A DNA stretch of 64,000 bases from positions 62,001-126,000 of the forward strand of contig CAJQTY010000004.1 in assembly GCA_907163075.1 (NCBI GenBank), given 5' to 3'. The stretch comes from an uncultured Rhodocyclaceae bacterium (lineage in GTDB: Bacteria; Pseudomonadota; Gammaproteobacteria; Burkholderiales; Rhodocyclaceae). The notes beneath the pieces are model-generated. The model had not been told where the DNA came from. It did no database searches and saw only the letters and a list, made by a program, of their open reading frames with translations. Both the position numbers and the translations under genes were made by a program. Positions 53,048 to 63,100 of this stretch are shown here, piece by piece (the first letter of the stretch is position 1; each line of letters starts with the position of its first letter).

Positions 53048-54346
53048 CTACGGCGTCAGCCAGTGGAGCAACTGTCGCGTCACTTCGGGGCGGCTCAGCA
53101 GCTCTAGGTGACTCATGCGGTAAGCCATCCACTGCGATGTCTTGGCAAACATCAGCTTGCGCCGGACGTCATGATGCTGCCCCAGCGCGCTCGGCACCGG
53201 CACTAGGCCGTCCCCGATCAGTCGCTCGGCCAGCGCACTGCGCCTGGCAGCGGTGGTCGCCGCAACAGCGTAGCAGGCCACACCTTCCGGCAACGGCAGC
53301 GGCTGACGTGAATCGCCCCGGCGCTGAAAGCGGTCGTGGTCGCGCCAATCCTCATCCAGTACGTTGCCGTAGCGCAGATCGGTAATGCCAGCACTTCGCA
53401 GCCTGCCGAGCCTGGCGAACGGCGCGGTGTACGGGGTGCTGCCGAGGATGGCGTCAACGCGGTTGCCGGCACGCTCGAGCGGCGCGCCGTGGTGCGGTGT
53501 CCCCAGGAAAACGACGCTTTTCAGCCGATCCGGCCAGCGCCTGGCCTCCTGCCTGGCGTAATGGATCGCGCTGCGCATCAGCAGGCCGCCCATGCTGTGC
53601 GCCAGGACAGTGAGCTCTTCGATCGGCACCGGCCAGTGGGCGACCAGCTGCTCGATCTGGATCGCCAGTTCGCGCCCATTCTGCGACGTATGCAAACCGG
53701 AGTTGTAGCGCAGGTAGACCGGCGTATAGCCGAGGGCCGACGCCAGCGTTTCTCCGTGATCGACGACCTGCCCCTGGTATTCGTTACGCCATTGCAGATC
53801 GTTCATGCACAGGCCGTGAATCAGCAGCACTACCTTCCCGCCGGCCTCGGGTATTGGCTTCGCCGCCAGCCAGTCGAGCGCCTCGCCGCGCCAGCGCAGG
53901 GTCATCGGGGTAGCCAATGGATTGTTGCCGGCGGCCAGACGATCCCCCATCACGCCATTGAGCGCAGCCAGCACCGCTTCGCGCTGCGGCGTTTCGGGCC
54001 GGGCCGTGGCGCCCGATTCAAGCCCGGGTTGCAGCTTGAGCAGAAGCGCATCCAGGCTGTTGCCGAGCAATTGCGTCACCGCGCGGACGCTCTGGTAAAC
54101 CAGGCCGGTGAGACCACCCGTTTGCCCCGTAGCCTTGCCGCCAGGAATACCCAGACTACCCCACACCGACTGGTGCACGCCCTCGACGATGTGTGCCACG
54201 CCGGTCGTCGCCTGGGTCGCCAACTGGGCGACCCCGCGCAGGTCCGAGGCGCGCAAATGCCTGAGCGGGCCGGAGGCGACCGGCATGTTCACGCGTACCG
54301 GCCCGGAAAGCGCTAGCGGGGAAGGCGGTGTAGATCCTTGACGCAC
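53048..54346 (-). CDS. Alpha/beta-hydrolase, lipase/esterase-like
   Basis: This 432-residue protein has an N-terminal helical region (about residues 1-150) followed by an alpha/beta-hydrolase domain: VVLLIHGLCMNDLQW (oxyanion region), the nucleophile elbow in LAHSMGGLLMRS, and VVFLGTPHHGAPLERAG, which is typical of PGAP1-like and triacylglycerol lipase families. There is no signal peptide, so it is probably cytoplasmic. The start is GTG 54344-54346. It lies 10 bp from the end of the chemoreceptor gene (same strand). The substrate is unknown. Confidence 0.82.
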   Translation of the reverse strand: MRQGSTPPSPLALSGPVRVNMPVASGPLRHLRASDLRGVAQLATQATTGVAHIVEGVHQSVWGSLGIPGGKATGQTGGLTGLVYQSVRAVTQLLGNSLDALLLKLQPGLESGATARPETPQREAVLAALNGVMGDRLAAGNNPLATPMTLRWRGEALDWLAAKPIPEAGGKVVLLIHGLCMNDLQWRNEYQGQVVDHGETLASALGYTPVYLRYNSGLHTSQNGRELAIQIEQLVAHWPVPIEELTVLAHSMGGLLMRSAIHYARQEARRWPDRLKSVVFLGTPHHGAPLERAGNRVDAILGSTPYTAPFARLGRLRSAGITDLRYGNVLDEDWRDHDRFQRRGDSRQPLPLPEGVACYAVAATTAARRSALAERLIGDGLVPVPSALGQHHDVRRKLMFAKTSQWMAYRMSHLELLSRPEVTRQLLHWLTP

Positions 54347-54356
54347 ACCCGTATCC

Positions 54357-56110
54357 TCAAATCATGCTTCTGGACTGACAAAATGATAAAAACCGCAGAA
54401 TTGACTGATCGGCAATTTTCCCCGGCACCCGAGCATACGGCGCGGGATGCCGGCACGCTCGCCCATCAAGCCCGACAGGCTGCGAGACACGGAAGCGCGC
54501 CACCAGTTGCCGCATGCGGTTGGCCGTCTGAGCCATCAAATCGGCGGCCGGCGAAGTCTGGTGGGCGATAGCCGTCGCTTCTTCGGCCTGGGTGGCCACA
54601 TCACCAACCTTCCTGGCCACATCGCTGGACGCCGCCGACTGCTGGTGCAGGGCATCGGCGGCTGAGGCCACGAGCCGGGAGACTTCCTGAGCCATCGCGC
54701 GCAAGGTAGCGATCGACTCGCCAACCGTGCGTGCGTTGCTCACGCCCTCGTCAACCAGGGTCACGCCACGACCGACTTCAGTGACCACATTGCGCGTCGA
54801 GACCTGTATGCCGCCGACCATCTTTTCGATCTCACCGGTCGACAGGGCGGTGCGTTCGGAAAGCTTGCGCACCTCGTCGGCGACCACGGCAAATCCGCAC
54901 CCCTGCTCGCCGGCGCGGGTGGCGTCGATGGCGGCGTTGAGCGCGAGCAGGTTGGTCTGATCGGCAATTTCCTTGATGACGCCAACAATGTTGGAGATTT
55001 TCGCCGACTCACCTTCGAGCCGTGAAATCTGGCCAGCCGCGCTACGCACGACGCTGGCGACTTCACCGATGCGCACGATCAGCTTTTCAATTTCGCTGCA
55101 ACCGTCGCTGGCTTGGCGATCCGACTCTTGGGCATAGCGGGCGGCATCGCTGGCATTGTCCGAGACGTGCTTGATTGAAACCGTCATTTCGTCAAGCGCG
55201 GCGGCAATCGACGATGCGACGGAACGCTGAATGCCTGTGGACTGTTCCATCTGATGCACCGACAGGTTCAAGTGCTTCGAACAATCCAGGATGGACTCGG
55301 CGCTGCCGCTGGTTTCCTGCATCGTATCGCGCAAGGACTGCTGCATTTCGGCGAGCGCGGCAATCAGCTTGCCGACCTCGTCATTGCTCCTCGCCGGCAT
55401 CATTCCCGTGAGATCACCGGCGGCGATCTGCTGTGCGGAATCGACACTGGACGAAAGGCGTCGGCTGATGCTGCGCGCGATAAGGAAGGTGCTGACCATG
55501 GCCACCGCCAAACCCGCCAGTAGCGCCAGCAAGCCGGCGTTTATCGCCATGCTGACATCACGCTCCGCTTCTGATGCGGCGGATTCGGATCCGGCGCGGC
55601 TGATTTTGACGAGCGCGTCGACCTGATCACGCACCTGGTCGGCCGCCTTGACCCACGTCGTTCTGCGCAGATTCTGGGCCGCATCGAGCTTGCCGGACTT
55701 GACCAGGCGGAGTGCTTCCTGCACGGTGCTACGGTAAGCCGCAACAGCCTTAATGGCCTCCTGAAACACCATTTTTTGTTCGTTGCTCACAATGAGTGGC
55801 TCGAACTTCCTAAGGGCGGCCTCGAGGCTGCTGTCGAGATTGCCCAGAGACGATTCGATTTTCGCGCGTTCCTCGTCAGTCGTGGCGAGCATGGCCTCCA
55901 GGCTGCGTACCCGGTAGCGCAAGCGCAACTGGCTGATCTCGGCCACCTGCTGGACCGCTGGCAGCCAGTTGCTGGCGATTTCCTGCGTAGCACGGCCAAC
56001 CGACCTGATCTGCATTAGACAAAAACGATCACGACGACCAGCACACCGCCGCTGATCAGGAAATTCAGAATTAGTTTGCCGCGCAGACTGATGTCGTTAA
56101 ACTTGGGCAT
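54357..56110 (-). pseudogene. Methyl-accepting chemotaxis protein, frameshifted near the N-terminus
   Basis: An ATG at 56108-56110, eight bases after AAGGAA, starts [19 protein letters not shown], then a membrane helix ([11 protein letters not shown]) and a premature stop. The long frame beginning [14 protein letters not shown] continues exactly from there, one base out of register, inside a T5 run (about 56018-56030); a sixth T would restore it. The rest is a complete receptor: periplasmic four-helix sensor (about residues 35-190), second membrane helix ([20 protein letters not shown]), HAMP, and signalling tip ([20 protein letters not shown], then [20 protein letters not shown]). The 1754-nt span is one base short of whole codons. 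This may be a sequencing error. Confidence 0.82.
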
Positions 56111-56414
56111 GGGTCCAATTCCTTTGACGGTCGGTTTTGAATCGCTGTCTGATCAAGGATACATGACGCGCCATACCGGGGCAATCGACGCCGCGCCAGC
56201 CCTGGACTCCGACGCAAACTCGCAAGCACCGCCGAACTTGAAGCCAGGGTGCGGGGAGCGGACAATGTCGCCAGCAGCAACAGCCGGCGCCTGAGTCTTC
56301 AATGAAGCGCGGTCGCGAACTGGCCAGCGACTGTTAAGAATTGAGAATTCGCTCAACGCAAAACGTTACTCTGCTAGCATGTGCGGATCGATACTCACAA
56401 AAAACGGATGACGT

Positions 56415-57263
56415 ATGCGACTAGATAATCAGGATGAAAGCAGCAATGTTGAAGACCGGCGCGGTCGCGGCGGCATCGGCCGGGGTGGCGTGGGTGTTGG
56501 CACCATCGTTATCGCGCTGGCGGCCAGCTATTTCTTCGGTATCGATCCGTCGGTCATTCTCGGCCTGGCCTCGAACACCCCGGACCCGTCGTCGGCGACT
56601 GCGCACAAGCCCCCGGCCGACGACGAGATGGCGCGTTTTGTGTCGAAGGTGCTTGGCAGTACCGAGACAACATGGGAGCAGGCCTTCCGCGAAGCGGGCA
56701 CGCGCTACCAGGCGCCCAAGCTGGTGCTCTTCAGCGGCACCACGCCGACCGCCTGCGGTACCGGGCAGTCGGCCATGGGCCCGTTCTACTGCCCGTCCGA
56801 CCAGAAGGTGTATATCGATCTTTCCTTCTACCGCGACCTCAAGGAACGCTTCCACGCGCCCGGCGAATTCGCCCAGGCCTACGTGATCGCCCATGAAGTC
56901 GGCCACCACGTTCAGAACCTGCTGGGCATTTCGGATAAGGTGCATACGGCGCAGCAGGGTGCCAGCACGGTCAGGGCCAACGCTCTGTCAGTCCGCCTGG
57001 AACTGCAAGCCGACTGTTTTGCCGGGGTCTGGGGACATCGAGCCGATGCGGCAAATAAGATCATCGAGCCGGGCGAAATTGAACAGGCGCTCAACGCCGC
57101 CTCGGCCATCGGCGACGACCGGATGCAAAAGCAAACCCAGGGCCGCATCGCTCCCGAATCGTTCACCCACGGCTCATCCGAACAGCGTGTGCGCTGGTTC
57201 AAGCGCGGCATGGATTCCGGCGATCTGCGCCAATGTGACACGTTCAAGGCGGCGTCGCTGTAA
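56415..57263 (+). CDS. ypfJ: Neutral zinc metallopeptidase, YpfJ family
   Basis: This 282-residue protein starts with a charged stretch, has a membrane helix at about residues 24-44 (GVGVGTIVIALAASYFFG), then a periplasmic peptidase-like domain. It contains the zinc-binding HEVGHHVQNLLG, ACGTGQSAMGPFYCPSD, and the C-terminal LELQADCFAGVWGH. All zinc ligands expected for the YpfJ/zinc_peptidase family are visible. Start ATG 56415. The 304 bp before it (56111-56414) hold no recognisable gene. It is followed after 8 bp by an M23 peptidase. Confidence 0.92.
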   Translation: MRLDNQDESSNVEDRRGRGGIGRGGVGVGTIVIALAASYFFGIDPSVILGLASNTPDPSSATAHKPPADDEMARFVSKVLGSTETTWEQAFREAGTRYQAPKLVLFSGTTPTACGTGQSAMGPFYCPSDQKVYIDLSFYRDLKERFHAPGEFAQAYVIAHEVGHHVQNLLGISDKVHTAQQGASTVRANALSVRLELQADCFAGVWGHRADAANKIIEPGEIEQALNAASAIGDDRMQKQTQGRIAPESFTHGSSEQRVRWFKRGMDSGDLRQCDTFKAASL

Positions 57264-57271
57264 TTCGATCG

Positions 57272-58126
57272 ATGAGACGTTTTTGTCGCCCGCGGCTTGG
57301 CCGCGCCCTGTGTCTGCTGGCGCTGGCTTTTCCCGTGCTGGCTGTTGCCCTGCCAAAGGCGGCCAGCGTTCCTGGAGGCGTTGCGCTGATTCCTCTGGGC
57401 GCCATGTCGTCCACGGGCAGAGCGCCTCGTGCCTGGCTTGGTGAACAGCCGGTACTGGTTGCCGCCGAACGCGGGCAGTGGATTGCCGTCGTCGGCCTGG
57501 CTCTTGACTTGCCTCCCGGCCGCCATGAATTGCGCGTCGGCGAGGGCGGCGAACAAAAGATGCTGAACTTCGAGGTGGTCAGCAAATACTACCCCGAGCA
57601 ACGCATCACGCTGAAGGATTCGAGCAAGGTTACGCTCTCGGCGGCTGACGAGGCGCGCGCCGTCGCCGAGATTGCCACGATCCGGAAACTGAAGCAGCAC
57701 TGGCGCGAGGCTGACAACACCGATAGCGATTTTCTGCTCCCCGCCACTGGACGCCTGGCCAGCCGCTTCGGCCTGCGCCGAGTCTTCAACGGCGAGCCGC
57801 GCGCGCCGCATGCCGGACTCGACGTGGCCGTGCCGCGCGGTACGGCGATCAAGGCCGGCGCACACGGCGTGGTGCTGGCCACCGACGACTATTTTTTCAA
57901 CGGAAAAACCGTGTTTGTCGATCACGGCAACGGGCTGATCAGCATGTATTGCCACCTTGACCGCATCGACGTCCGGACGGGCGACACTGTCGGCCAGGGT
58001 CAGCGCATCGGGCTATCCGGAATGACCGGGCGGGCGAGCGGCCCGCACCTGCACTGGAGCGTGATTCTCAATGGCGCGATGGTTGATCCCGAGTTGTTCG
58101 TCAAGGCGATGCCGGGCCATCGCTAA
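57272..58126 (+). CDS. M23 (LytM) family metallopeptidase, secreted
   Basis: The product has 284 residues with an N-terminal signal peptide ([18 protein letters not shown]). A linker/beta domain precedes the LytM catalytic domain: [13 protein letters not shown] (zinc ligands His and Asp), [15 protein letters not shown] and [17 protein letters not shown] (HxH). All ligands are present, so it is likely an active peptidoglycan endopeptidase in the periplasm. It lies directly after ypfJ. Its end overlaps the end of the convergent pseudouridine synthase gene by 4 bp. Confidence 0.92.
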   Translation: MRRFCRPRLGRALCLLALAFPVLAVALPKAASVPGGVALIPLGAMSSTGRAPRAWLGEQPVLVAAERGQWIAVVGLALDLPPGRHELRVGEGGEQKMLNFEVVSKYYPEQRITLKDSSKVTLSAADEARAVAEIATIRKLKQHWREADNTDSDFLLPATGRLASRFGLRRVFNGEPRAPHAGLDVAVPRGTAIKAGAHGVVLATDDYFFNGKTVFVDHGNGLISMYCHLDRIDVRTGDTVGQGQRIGLSGMTGRASGPHLHWSVILNGAMVDPELFVKAMPGHR

Positions 58127-59115
58127 AAGCTTTCGTCATCGCGCAGGAAGCGCCACTGGCCGAGCGGCAAATCTCCGAGCCTGACCTTGCCGATGCGCAC
58201 CCGCTTTAGCCCGACAGCCTTCAGGCCGACCAACTCGCACATGCGCCGAATCTGCCTCTTGCGCCCCTCGTTGAGCACAAAGCGGAGCTGATCCTCGTTG
58301 AGCCACTCGACCCTGGCCGGCTTGAGCTTGCGCTCGTCGAGACTTAGGCCATGATTGAGCAAGGCGAGGCCTTTTGCATCGAGTTGGCCTTCGACACGGA
58401 CCAGATACTCTTTCTCCACGGTCGACTTTTCACCCACCAGTTGACGCGCCACGCGGCCGTCCTGTGTCAGCACGAGCAGACCGGTGGAATCGATGTCCAG
58501 TCGTCCGGCGGGCGCCAGCCCCCGGAGATGCGACGCATGGAAGGCCGGCGTGTCCGGCGTGCGGTATTGATTCTCGGGCTGTACCAGCGTAACGGCAGGG
58601 GTGAAGCCCGGTTCCGGTTGCCCGGAGACGTAACCGACCGGCTTGTGCAGCAGGACGGTCATCTGCTGCTGTTGCGCGGCCAGCGCACCCTTGTCCAGCT
58701 TGATTTTCGCTGCCGGGTCGGCGCGCGTGCCCAATTCGGTAACGCGTTCGCCATTGACGAAAACCCAGCCGCGCTCGATGTAGCCGTCCGCCTCGCGCCG
58801 CGAACACAGGCCGCGCTCGGCCATCAGTTTGGAGATGCGCACGCCGCTCGGCTCGGTTTTGCGGTCAGTCGGCGCTGGTGCTGGCCGGGCGGAAAGCGCC
58901 TTCGCTTTAATCGGCGCGCGCGAAGGGGTACCGCGCGGTTTTTGCTGTGGTACAGATTTGCCCGTCACCGGCGCGGCATTGGCGGTATCGCCAGCCGACC
59001 TGCAATCGACCTTGGGCACGCCACCGCGTATCGGCTTGCGACCGCTGCCCGCGGGTGCTTCGCCGCTCTTGCCCCAAGTCGGCAAACCAAGCGTCTTGCG
59101 GGTTGTAAGAGCCAT
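58123..59115 (-). CDS. RsuA/RluF-family pseudouridine synthase with basic N-terminal extension
   Basis: This 330-residue protein has about 90 residues of Lys/Arg/Pro-rich disordered sequence, then an S4 RNA-binding domain ([20 protein letters not shown]) and the RsuA/RluB/E/F catalytic domain with [20 protein letters not shown], holding the catalytic aspartate. The C-terminal [16 protein letters not shown] is typical. It makes pseudouridine in rRNA; RluF-like 23S rRNA specificity is most likely, but RluB or RsuA cannot be excluded. Start ATG 59113-59115 lies 3 bp after the FKBP stop. Confidence 0.88.
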   Translation of the reverse strand: MALTTRKTLGLPTWGKSGEAPAGSGRKPIRGGVPKVDCRSAGDTANAAPVTGKSVPQQKPRGTPSRAPIKAKALSARPAPAPTDRKTEPSGVRISKLMAERGLCSRREADGYIERGWVFVNGERVTELGTRADPAAKIKLDKGALAAQQQQMTVLLHKPVGYVSGQPEPGFTPAVTLVQPENQYRTPDTPAFHASHLRGLAPAGRLDIDSTGLLVLTQDGRVARQLVGEKSTVEKEYLVRVEGQLDAKGLALLNHGLSLDERKLKPARVEWLNEDQLRFVLNEGRKRQIRRMCELVGLKAVGLKRVRIGKVRLGDLPLGQWRFLRDDESF

Positions 59116-59118
59116 CGA

Positions 59119-59463
59119 TCAGTTGAGGCCGAGCAGTTCGACTTCGAACACCAACGTGGCATTCGGCGGAATTACGCCACCCGCACCGCGGGAGCCATAG
59201 CCGAGTTGCGGCGGAATGATCAGTTTACGCACGCCACCGATGCGCATACCCTGTACGCCTTCATCCCAACCGGCAATCACGTTGCGCCTACCGAGAGGAA
59301 ACTCGAAAGGCTCGTTGCGATCCTTGCTTGAGTCGAATTTGCTGCCGTCGGTCAGCCAACCAGTATAGTGAACGCTGACAAACTGACCAGTGGTGGCCGT
59401 ATCGCCATCGCCGATTTTGATTTCTTCGATCTGCAGCCCGGAGGCAGTCGTGGTCGTAGACAT
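59119..59463 (-). CDS. FKBP-type peptidyl-prolyl cis-trans isomerase
   Basis: This 114-residue single FKBP domain has [60 protein letters not shown] and [14 protein letters not shown]; all the active-site aromatic residues of FKBP12 are visible. There is no signal peptide, so it is cytoplasmic. It accelerates proline isomerisation. It is co-transcribed with the pseudouridine synthase (3-bp gap) and divergent from the Hpt-HD gene. Confidence 0.95.
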   Translation of the reverse strand: MSTTTTASGLQIEEIKIGDGDTATTGQFVSVHYTGWLTDGSKFDSSKDRNEPFEFPLGRRNVIAGWDEGVQGMRIGGVRKLIIPPQLGYGSRGAGGVIPPNATLVFEVELLGLN

Positions 59464-59618
59464 AATTCTTCTTTCGTGGACTTAAAAGAACGAAGTTTAG
59501 ACCAGCCAGGCCGTGGCGACCAGTTCGGCGCGCAGTTTCGTAGCGGCTAGGACAAATGCCTACCCTGATTTCGGCTTTCAGCTAAACTTGCAGCACTGGA
59601 AACGCGGGGAAGGGCATC

Positions 59619-60725
59619 ATGGAGATTCACACTGTGATTTCGCCAACGGTTTTGGATAGGGCAGCGCTGGAAGAATTTATCGAAGCGCTCAGCGACCACG
59701 CACCGCTTATCGAACGTGACATCGCCCGGCTGAAAATCAGCCCGGAAGACCACGCGGTCGTCAGCAGTCTTTTCCGAACAATACACAATATCAAAGGCGA
59801 TGCGGCACTATGTAAGGTTGACGTGGCGGTAGCCATCGCACACCCGATCGAAACCGTGCTTGCGCGATTCCGCAGCCACGAAATCGCTTTCAGCGACATC
59901 ATCGCCGAGGCTGTTCTGCTCGCCATCGACCGCCTGGAATTGGCGGGCGAAGCGCTGTTCTCGGACAAGTCGCTTGATAGCCTGCGCCTGCCGGCCTTAG
60001 TGCAAGGGCTCGAAAAGCTCGCACAGGCAACGTCCGCCGATATGGACGATTGCGCCGCTGAATTGATCGAGGCGGTCACCGGATTCCGCCCGGCGGCCGA
60101 GGCTTCCCTGTTTAAACCAGGTCGCACGTACTCCGTTTCCAAAAAGGCAAAATTACAAGCGGCAGCTGACCTTCGTTTTTTCCGGACGCTGGCCAATCAG
60201 TTCGAAGCTCGCTCCGACATGTTCAAGGGGCGCACGATGCGACTCCTGCGCCTGGCCATGGAGACCAACAAAATATCCGGCAATGTAGTTGATCCGCTGC
60301 AACTTGAGGCGGCCGTTTACATGCACGACGTCGGAATGATGTTTTTGCCGGAGTCGGTATGGCTGAAGCTGGAACGCATGAGCGAAGATGAAAAACAGAT
60401 TCTGCGCACACACCCGGATTACGCTGCCGGCATTCTTTCACGAATTGAGGGCTGGCCCGCGGCCGCCGAAATGGTCGCCCAGCACCATGAAATGCCCGAT
60501 GGCCAGGGCTACCCGAACGGGCTGAAGGTGGCTGAGATTTGCGCTGGCGCAAAAATTCTGGCCATCGTGGACGCCTTTGAAGCGGTCATGCTGAAGCACA
60601 TCAATCGCGGCCGGAACCGGTCTGTGCTGCGTGCCATTGCCGAAATCAACGCGTGTGACAAGCAGTTTTCACCGGAGTGGATCGAGCCTTTCAACCAGGT
60701 CATCCGCCGCTCGGTGGAAGCCTGA
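59619..60725 (+). CDS. Hpt-domain / HD-GYP c-di-GMP phosphodiesterase-like protein
   Basis: This 368-residue cytoplasmic protein has an N-terminal Hpt (histidine phosphotransfer) domain with the phospho-acceptor H56 in LFRTIHNIKGDAAL, followed by a C-terminal HD-GYP domain. MHDVGMMFLPESVW holds the HD pair at about residues 236-237, HHEMPDGQGYP the downstream histidines and GYP at residues 297-299. HD-GYP enzymes hydrolyse c-di-GMP. The Hpt fusion implies control by phosphotransfer from a kinase instead of a receiver domain. Start ATG 59619 is behind GGGGAAGGG. The stop overlaps the tcdA start (TGATG). No kinase is adjacent, but a hybrid kinase is at 37127. Confidence 0.82.
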   Translation: MEIHTVISPTVLDRAALEEFIEALSDHAPLIERDIARLKISPEDHAVVSSLFRTIHNIKGDAALCKVDVAVAIAHPIETVLARFRSHEIAFSDIIAEAVLLAIDRLELAGEALFSDKSLDSLRLPALVQGLEKLAQATSADMDDCAAELIEAVTGFRPAAEASLFKPGRTYSVSKKAKLQAAADLRFFRTLANQFEARSDMFKGRTMRLLRLAMETNKISGNVVDPLQLEAAVYMHDVGMMFLPESVWLKLERMSEDEKQILRTHPDYAAGILSRIEGWPAAAEMVAQHHEMPDGQGYPNGLKVAEICAGAKILAIVDAFEAVMLKHINRGRNRSVLRAIAEINACDKQFSPEWIEPFNQVIRRSVEA

Positions 60726-61510
60726 TGAGCGCAAACCCGGTCGATCTGTCCCGTCGTTTCGGAGGTATACGACGGCTTTACGGCACCGACGCCTTCGCAC
60801 GCTTTGCAACGGCACATGTTTGCGTTGCCGGGATCGGTGGCGTCGGCTCGTGGGCGGCTGAAGCGTTGGCACGTTCTGCCATCGGCCAGATCACTCTGAT
60901 CGACCTCGACATGGTCGCCGAATCGAATGTCAATAGACAGATTCATGCGCTCGGAGACGCGTTTGGCAAGGCCAAGACCGATGCGATGGCGGAACGAATT
61001 CTGGCCATCAATCCCGTTTGCCTGGTTAACACAATCGAAGACTTCGTTGCGCCGGGCAACCTCGACCAGATGCTGGACAAGGGATTCGACTACATCATCG
61101 ACGCCATAGACCAGGTACGAACCAAAGCCGCCATGATTGCCTGGTGCAAACAACGCGGCATTCCTCTGGTCACTTGCGGCGGCGCGGGCGGCCAGGTCGA
61201 TCCAACACGCATCGCGATTGGCGATTTGGCCCGGACGATCCAGGACCCGTTACTGTCCAAGGTACGCGCCCTGCTGCGCAAGGAGTACGGCTTTACGCGC
61301 GATCCGAAAAAGAAATTCGGCGTTCCAGCCGTGTTTTCCAGCGAACCGCTACGTTATCCGGGAACCGGTGCCGAGTGCGATGCAGCCCAAGCACCGGCTG
61401 GTCTGAGCTGCGCAGGTTATGGTTCATCGGTAAGCGTTACGGCACCGTTCGGGCTGTTTGCTGCAAGCGAAGTGTTGAAATACCTTGCCTGGGAAGCGAG
61501 AATCGACTGA
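60725..61510 (+). CDS. tcdA: tRNA threonylcarbamoyladenosine dehydratase (TcdA/CsdL)
   Basis: This 261-residue E1-like ThiF-family enzyme has the ATP-binding GIGGVGSWAAEALARSAIG, IDLDMVAESNVNRQ, YIIDAIDQVRTKAAMI and the C-terminal VFSSEPLRYP characteristic of TcdA. It cyclises t6A37 of tRNA to ct6A. Start ATG 60725 overlaps the preceding TGA, so it is translationally coupled to the Hpt-HD-GYP gene. The two functions are unrelated on present knowledge. Confidence 0.92.
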   Translation: MSANPVDLSRRFGGIRRLYGTDAFARFATAHVCVAGIGGVGSWAAEALARSAIGQITLIDLDMVAESNVNRQIHALGDAFGKAKTDAMAERILAINPVCLVNTIEDFVAPGNLDQMLDKGFDYIIDAIDQVRTKAAMIAWCKQRGIPLVTCGGAGGQVDPTRIAIGDLARTIQDPLLSKVRALLRKEYGFTRDPKKKFGVPAVFSSEPLRYPGTGAECDAAQAPAGLSCAGYGSSVSVTAPFGLFAASEVLKYLAWEARID

Positions 61511-61517
61511 GCAAGGA

Positions 61518-62474
61518 TCAGTCCGTCGCGTCGACCCAGAACTCGAGTCCCTGGGCGTTCAGTTCGAGATCGGCGTCGAACACTTCCAGAATTTCGCTGG
61601 TCGGCAGTTTGCAGCCAAAGCGTTCGGCCTCGTCGAGCAGCAGTTGATCGAGAGCCGCACGAATCCGGGCATGCCGATCGACCTTTGCGTCCGACGTCGG
61701 GGCCGTTTCCCGCCGCGCTATCGCCACATGGTCGTCAACCAGCCGGTGCAATGCGAGCGCCTTTTCGGCGACATTGCGTAGCTGGCTAAAGTGTGTGAGA
61801 TACATCGCCTGTGGTCGATAGCTCATGAGCAGGTCGATCGACGCATGCATGGCATCCGGGTCAAACTGAATGGGAGTCGTCGTCGGAAAAATGAACTGCC
61901 TGCCGTCCGTGTCGAGTTCCCGGTAGGACAGTCCAAAAATATCACCCGTGAATATGTTTCCGGTCTTGGTGTCGACAATTCCAATGTGATGTCTCGCGTG
62001 ACCTGGCGTATCAAGGCAGAGAAGCTTGCGTCCAGCCAGATCGACGCTGAGTTCGTGCGTCGCCTCGATAATTCGCTTTGCATCGATCGGTAACACCTCG
62101 CCGTACAAACGGCGGACTTCCTCGGCGCCATAGACGGCCGCCGCGCCCTCGATCAGTTTGGACGGATCGGCCATATGTCGCGCACCGCGAGGATGAACCA
62201 CCAGACGGGCGTTCGGAAAAGCCCGCATCATGACGCCCGCCCCGCCCGCGTGATCCAGATGAATGTGGGTCAGGATGACGTAGTCAACGTCCGCGACAGG
62301 TATCCCTAGCTCGGCAAGGGCGGCCAAGGCATTTTGCAATGAACCGTTGCACCCGGTGTCCACGAAGGCCACTCGTCCGTTTTCGACAAGCAGATGAATG
62401 GCGGCCAACTTCGGACGCACATAGCCCGCATCGATGGCATAAATTCCACCATCGTAACGAATCAGTTCACTCAT
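61518..62474 (-). CDS. Metallo-beta-lactamase-fold hydrolase
   Basis: This 318-residue protein has the glyoxalase-II-type metal motif LTHIHLDHAGGAGVMM, with further ligands in LDTPGHARHHIG and FTGDIFGLSY, and an alpha-helical C-terminal region beyond the domain (YLTHFSQLRNVAEKAL). Start ATG 62472-62474 has GGAG six bases upstream. It follows msrA by 27 bp on the same strand. It is probably a thioester or lactone hydrolase; the substrate is unknown. Confidence 0.88.
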   Translation of the reverse strand: MSELIRYDGGIYAIDAGYVRPKLAAIHLLVENGRVAFVDTGCNGSLQNALAALAELGIPVADVDYVILTHIHLDHAGGAGVMMRAFPNARLVVHPRGARHMADPSKLIEGAAAVYGAEEVRRLYGEVLPIDAKRIIEATHELSVDLAGRKLLCLDTPGHARHHIGIVDTKTGNIFTGDIFGLSYRELDTDGRQFIFPTTTPIQFDPDAMHASIDLLMSYRPQAMYLTHFSQLRNVAEKALALHRLVDDHVAIARRETAPTSDAKVDRHARIRAALDQLLLDEAERFGCKLPTSEILEVFDADLELNAQGLEFWVDATD

Positions 62475-62501
62475 TGATATCTCCAAAAAGTAAACTTCCG
62501 A

Positions 62502-63068
62502 TTATGCCGCGTCTGGCGGCAAATTCGCCTTGATGCGTGAGCTGAATTTTTTGCGAAACTTCGAGACTTTCGGGGCGACGACCAATTGGCAATAGCCTCG
62601 ATCAGGATTTTTCCGGAAATAGTGCTGGTGATAATCCTCCGCCGCATAGAAAGGCGCTACGGGAAGCACTTCGGTCACGACCGAAGCGTCCCAGCACTTT
62701 TCGCCTTCCAGTCGGCGAATAAGGGAAAGCGCTGTTTCCCTTTGCGCTTCGGAATGATAAAAAATAGCCGAGCGATACTGTGTCCCTACGTCGTTGCCTT
62801 GACGGTTAGGCGTTGTCGGATCGTGAATAGTGAAGAATACTTCGAGCAATTCTTCGTAACTGACTATAGCTGGGTCGAAAGCGAGGCGAACAACCTCGGC
62901 ATGTCCAGTACTACCCGAGCAAACGTGATGATATTCGGGATCGACCATATCTCCGCCGCAGTATCCGGAAACGGCCGACCCGACGCCGTTCAAATGCTCA
63001 AACACCGCCTCCAGACACCAGAAACACCCGCCACCCAGCGTTGCAAACTCCAAATGGTTTTCCGTCAT
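62502..63068 (-). CDS. msrA: Peptide methionine-S-sulfoxide reductase MsrA
   Basis: The 188-residue product has the catalytic LGGGCFWCLEAVF near the N-terminus, SGYCGGDMVDPEYHHVCSG and EDYHQHYFRKNP, all diagnostic of MsrA. It reduces methionine-S-sulfoxide in proteins in the cytoplasm (no signal peptide). Start ATG 63066-63068 has GGAG seven bases upstream. It sits 32 bp downstream of the membrane protein gene and upstream of the MBL gene, in one probable operon. Confidence 0.95.
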   Translation of the reverse strand: MTENHLEFATLGGGCFWCLEAVFEHLNGVGSAVSGYCGGDMVDPEYHHVCSGSTGHAEVVRLAFDPAIVSYEELLEVFFTIHDPTTPNRQGNDVGTQYRSAIFYHSEAQRETALSLIRRLEGEKCWDASVVTEVLPVAPFYAAEDYHQHYFRKNPDRGYCQLVVAPKVSKFRKKFSSRIKANLPPDAA

Positions 63069-63100
63069 GGCAAATCTCCGAAAAGAGCCAGACAGACAAA

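Noticed and set aside
56071-56356. Small minus-strand frames between the chemoreceptor and ypfJ
   Set aside because: They overlap one another and the chemoreceptor start and show no motif.
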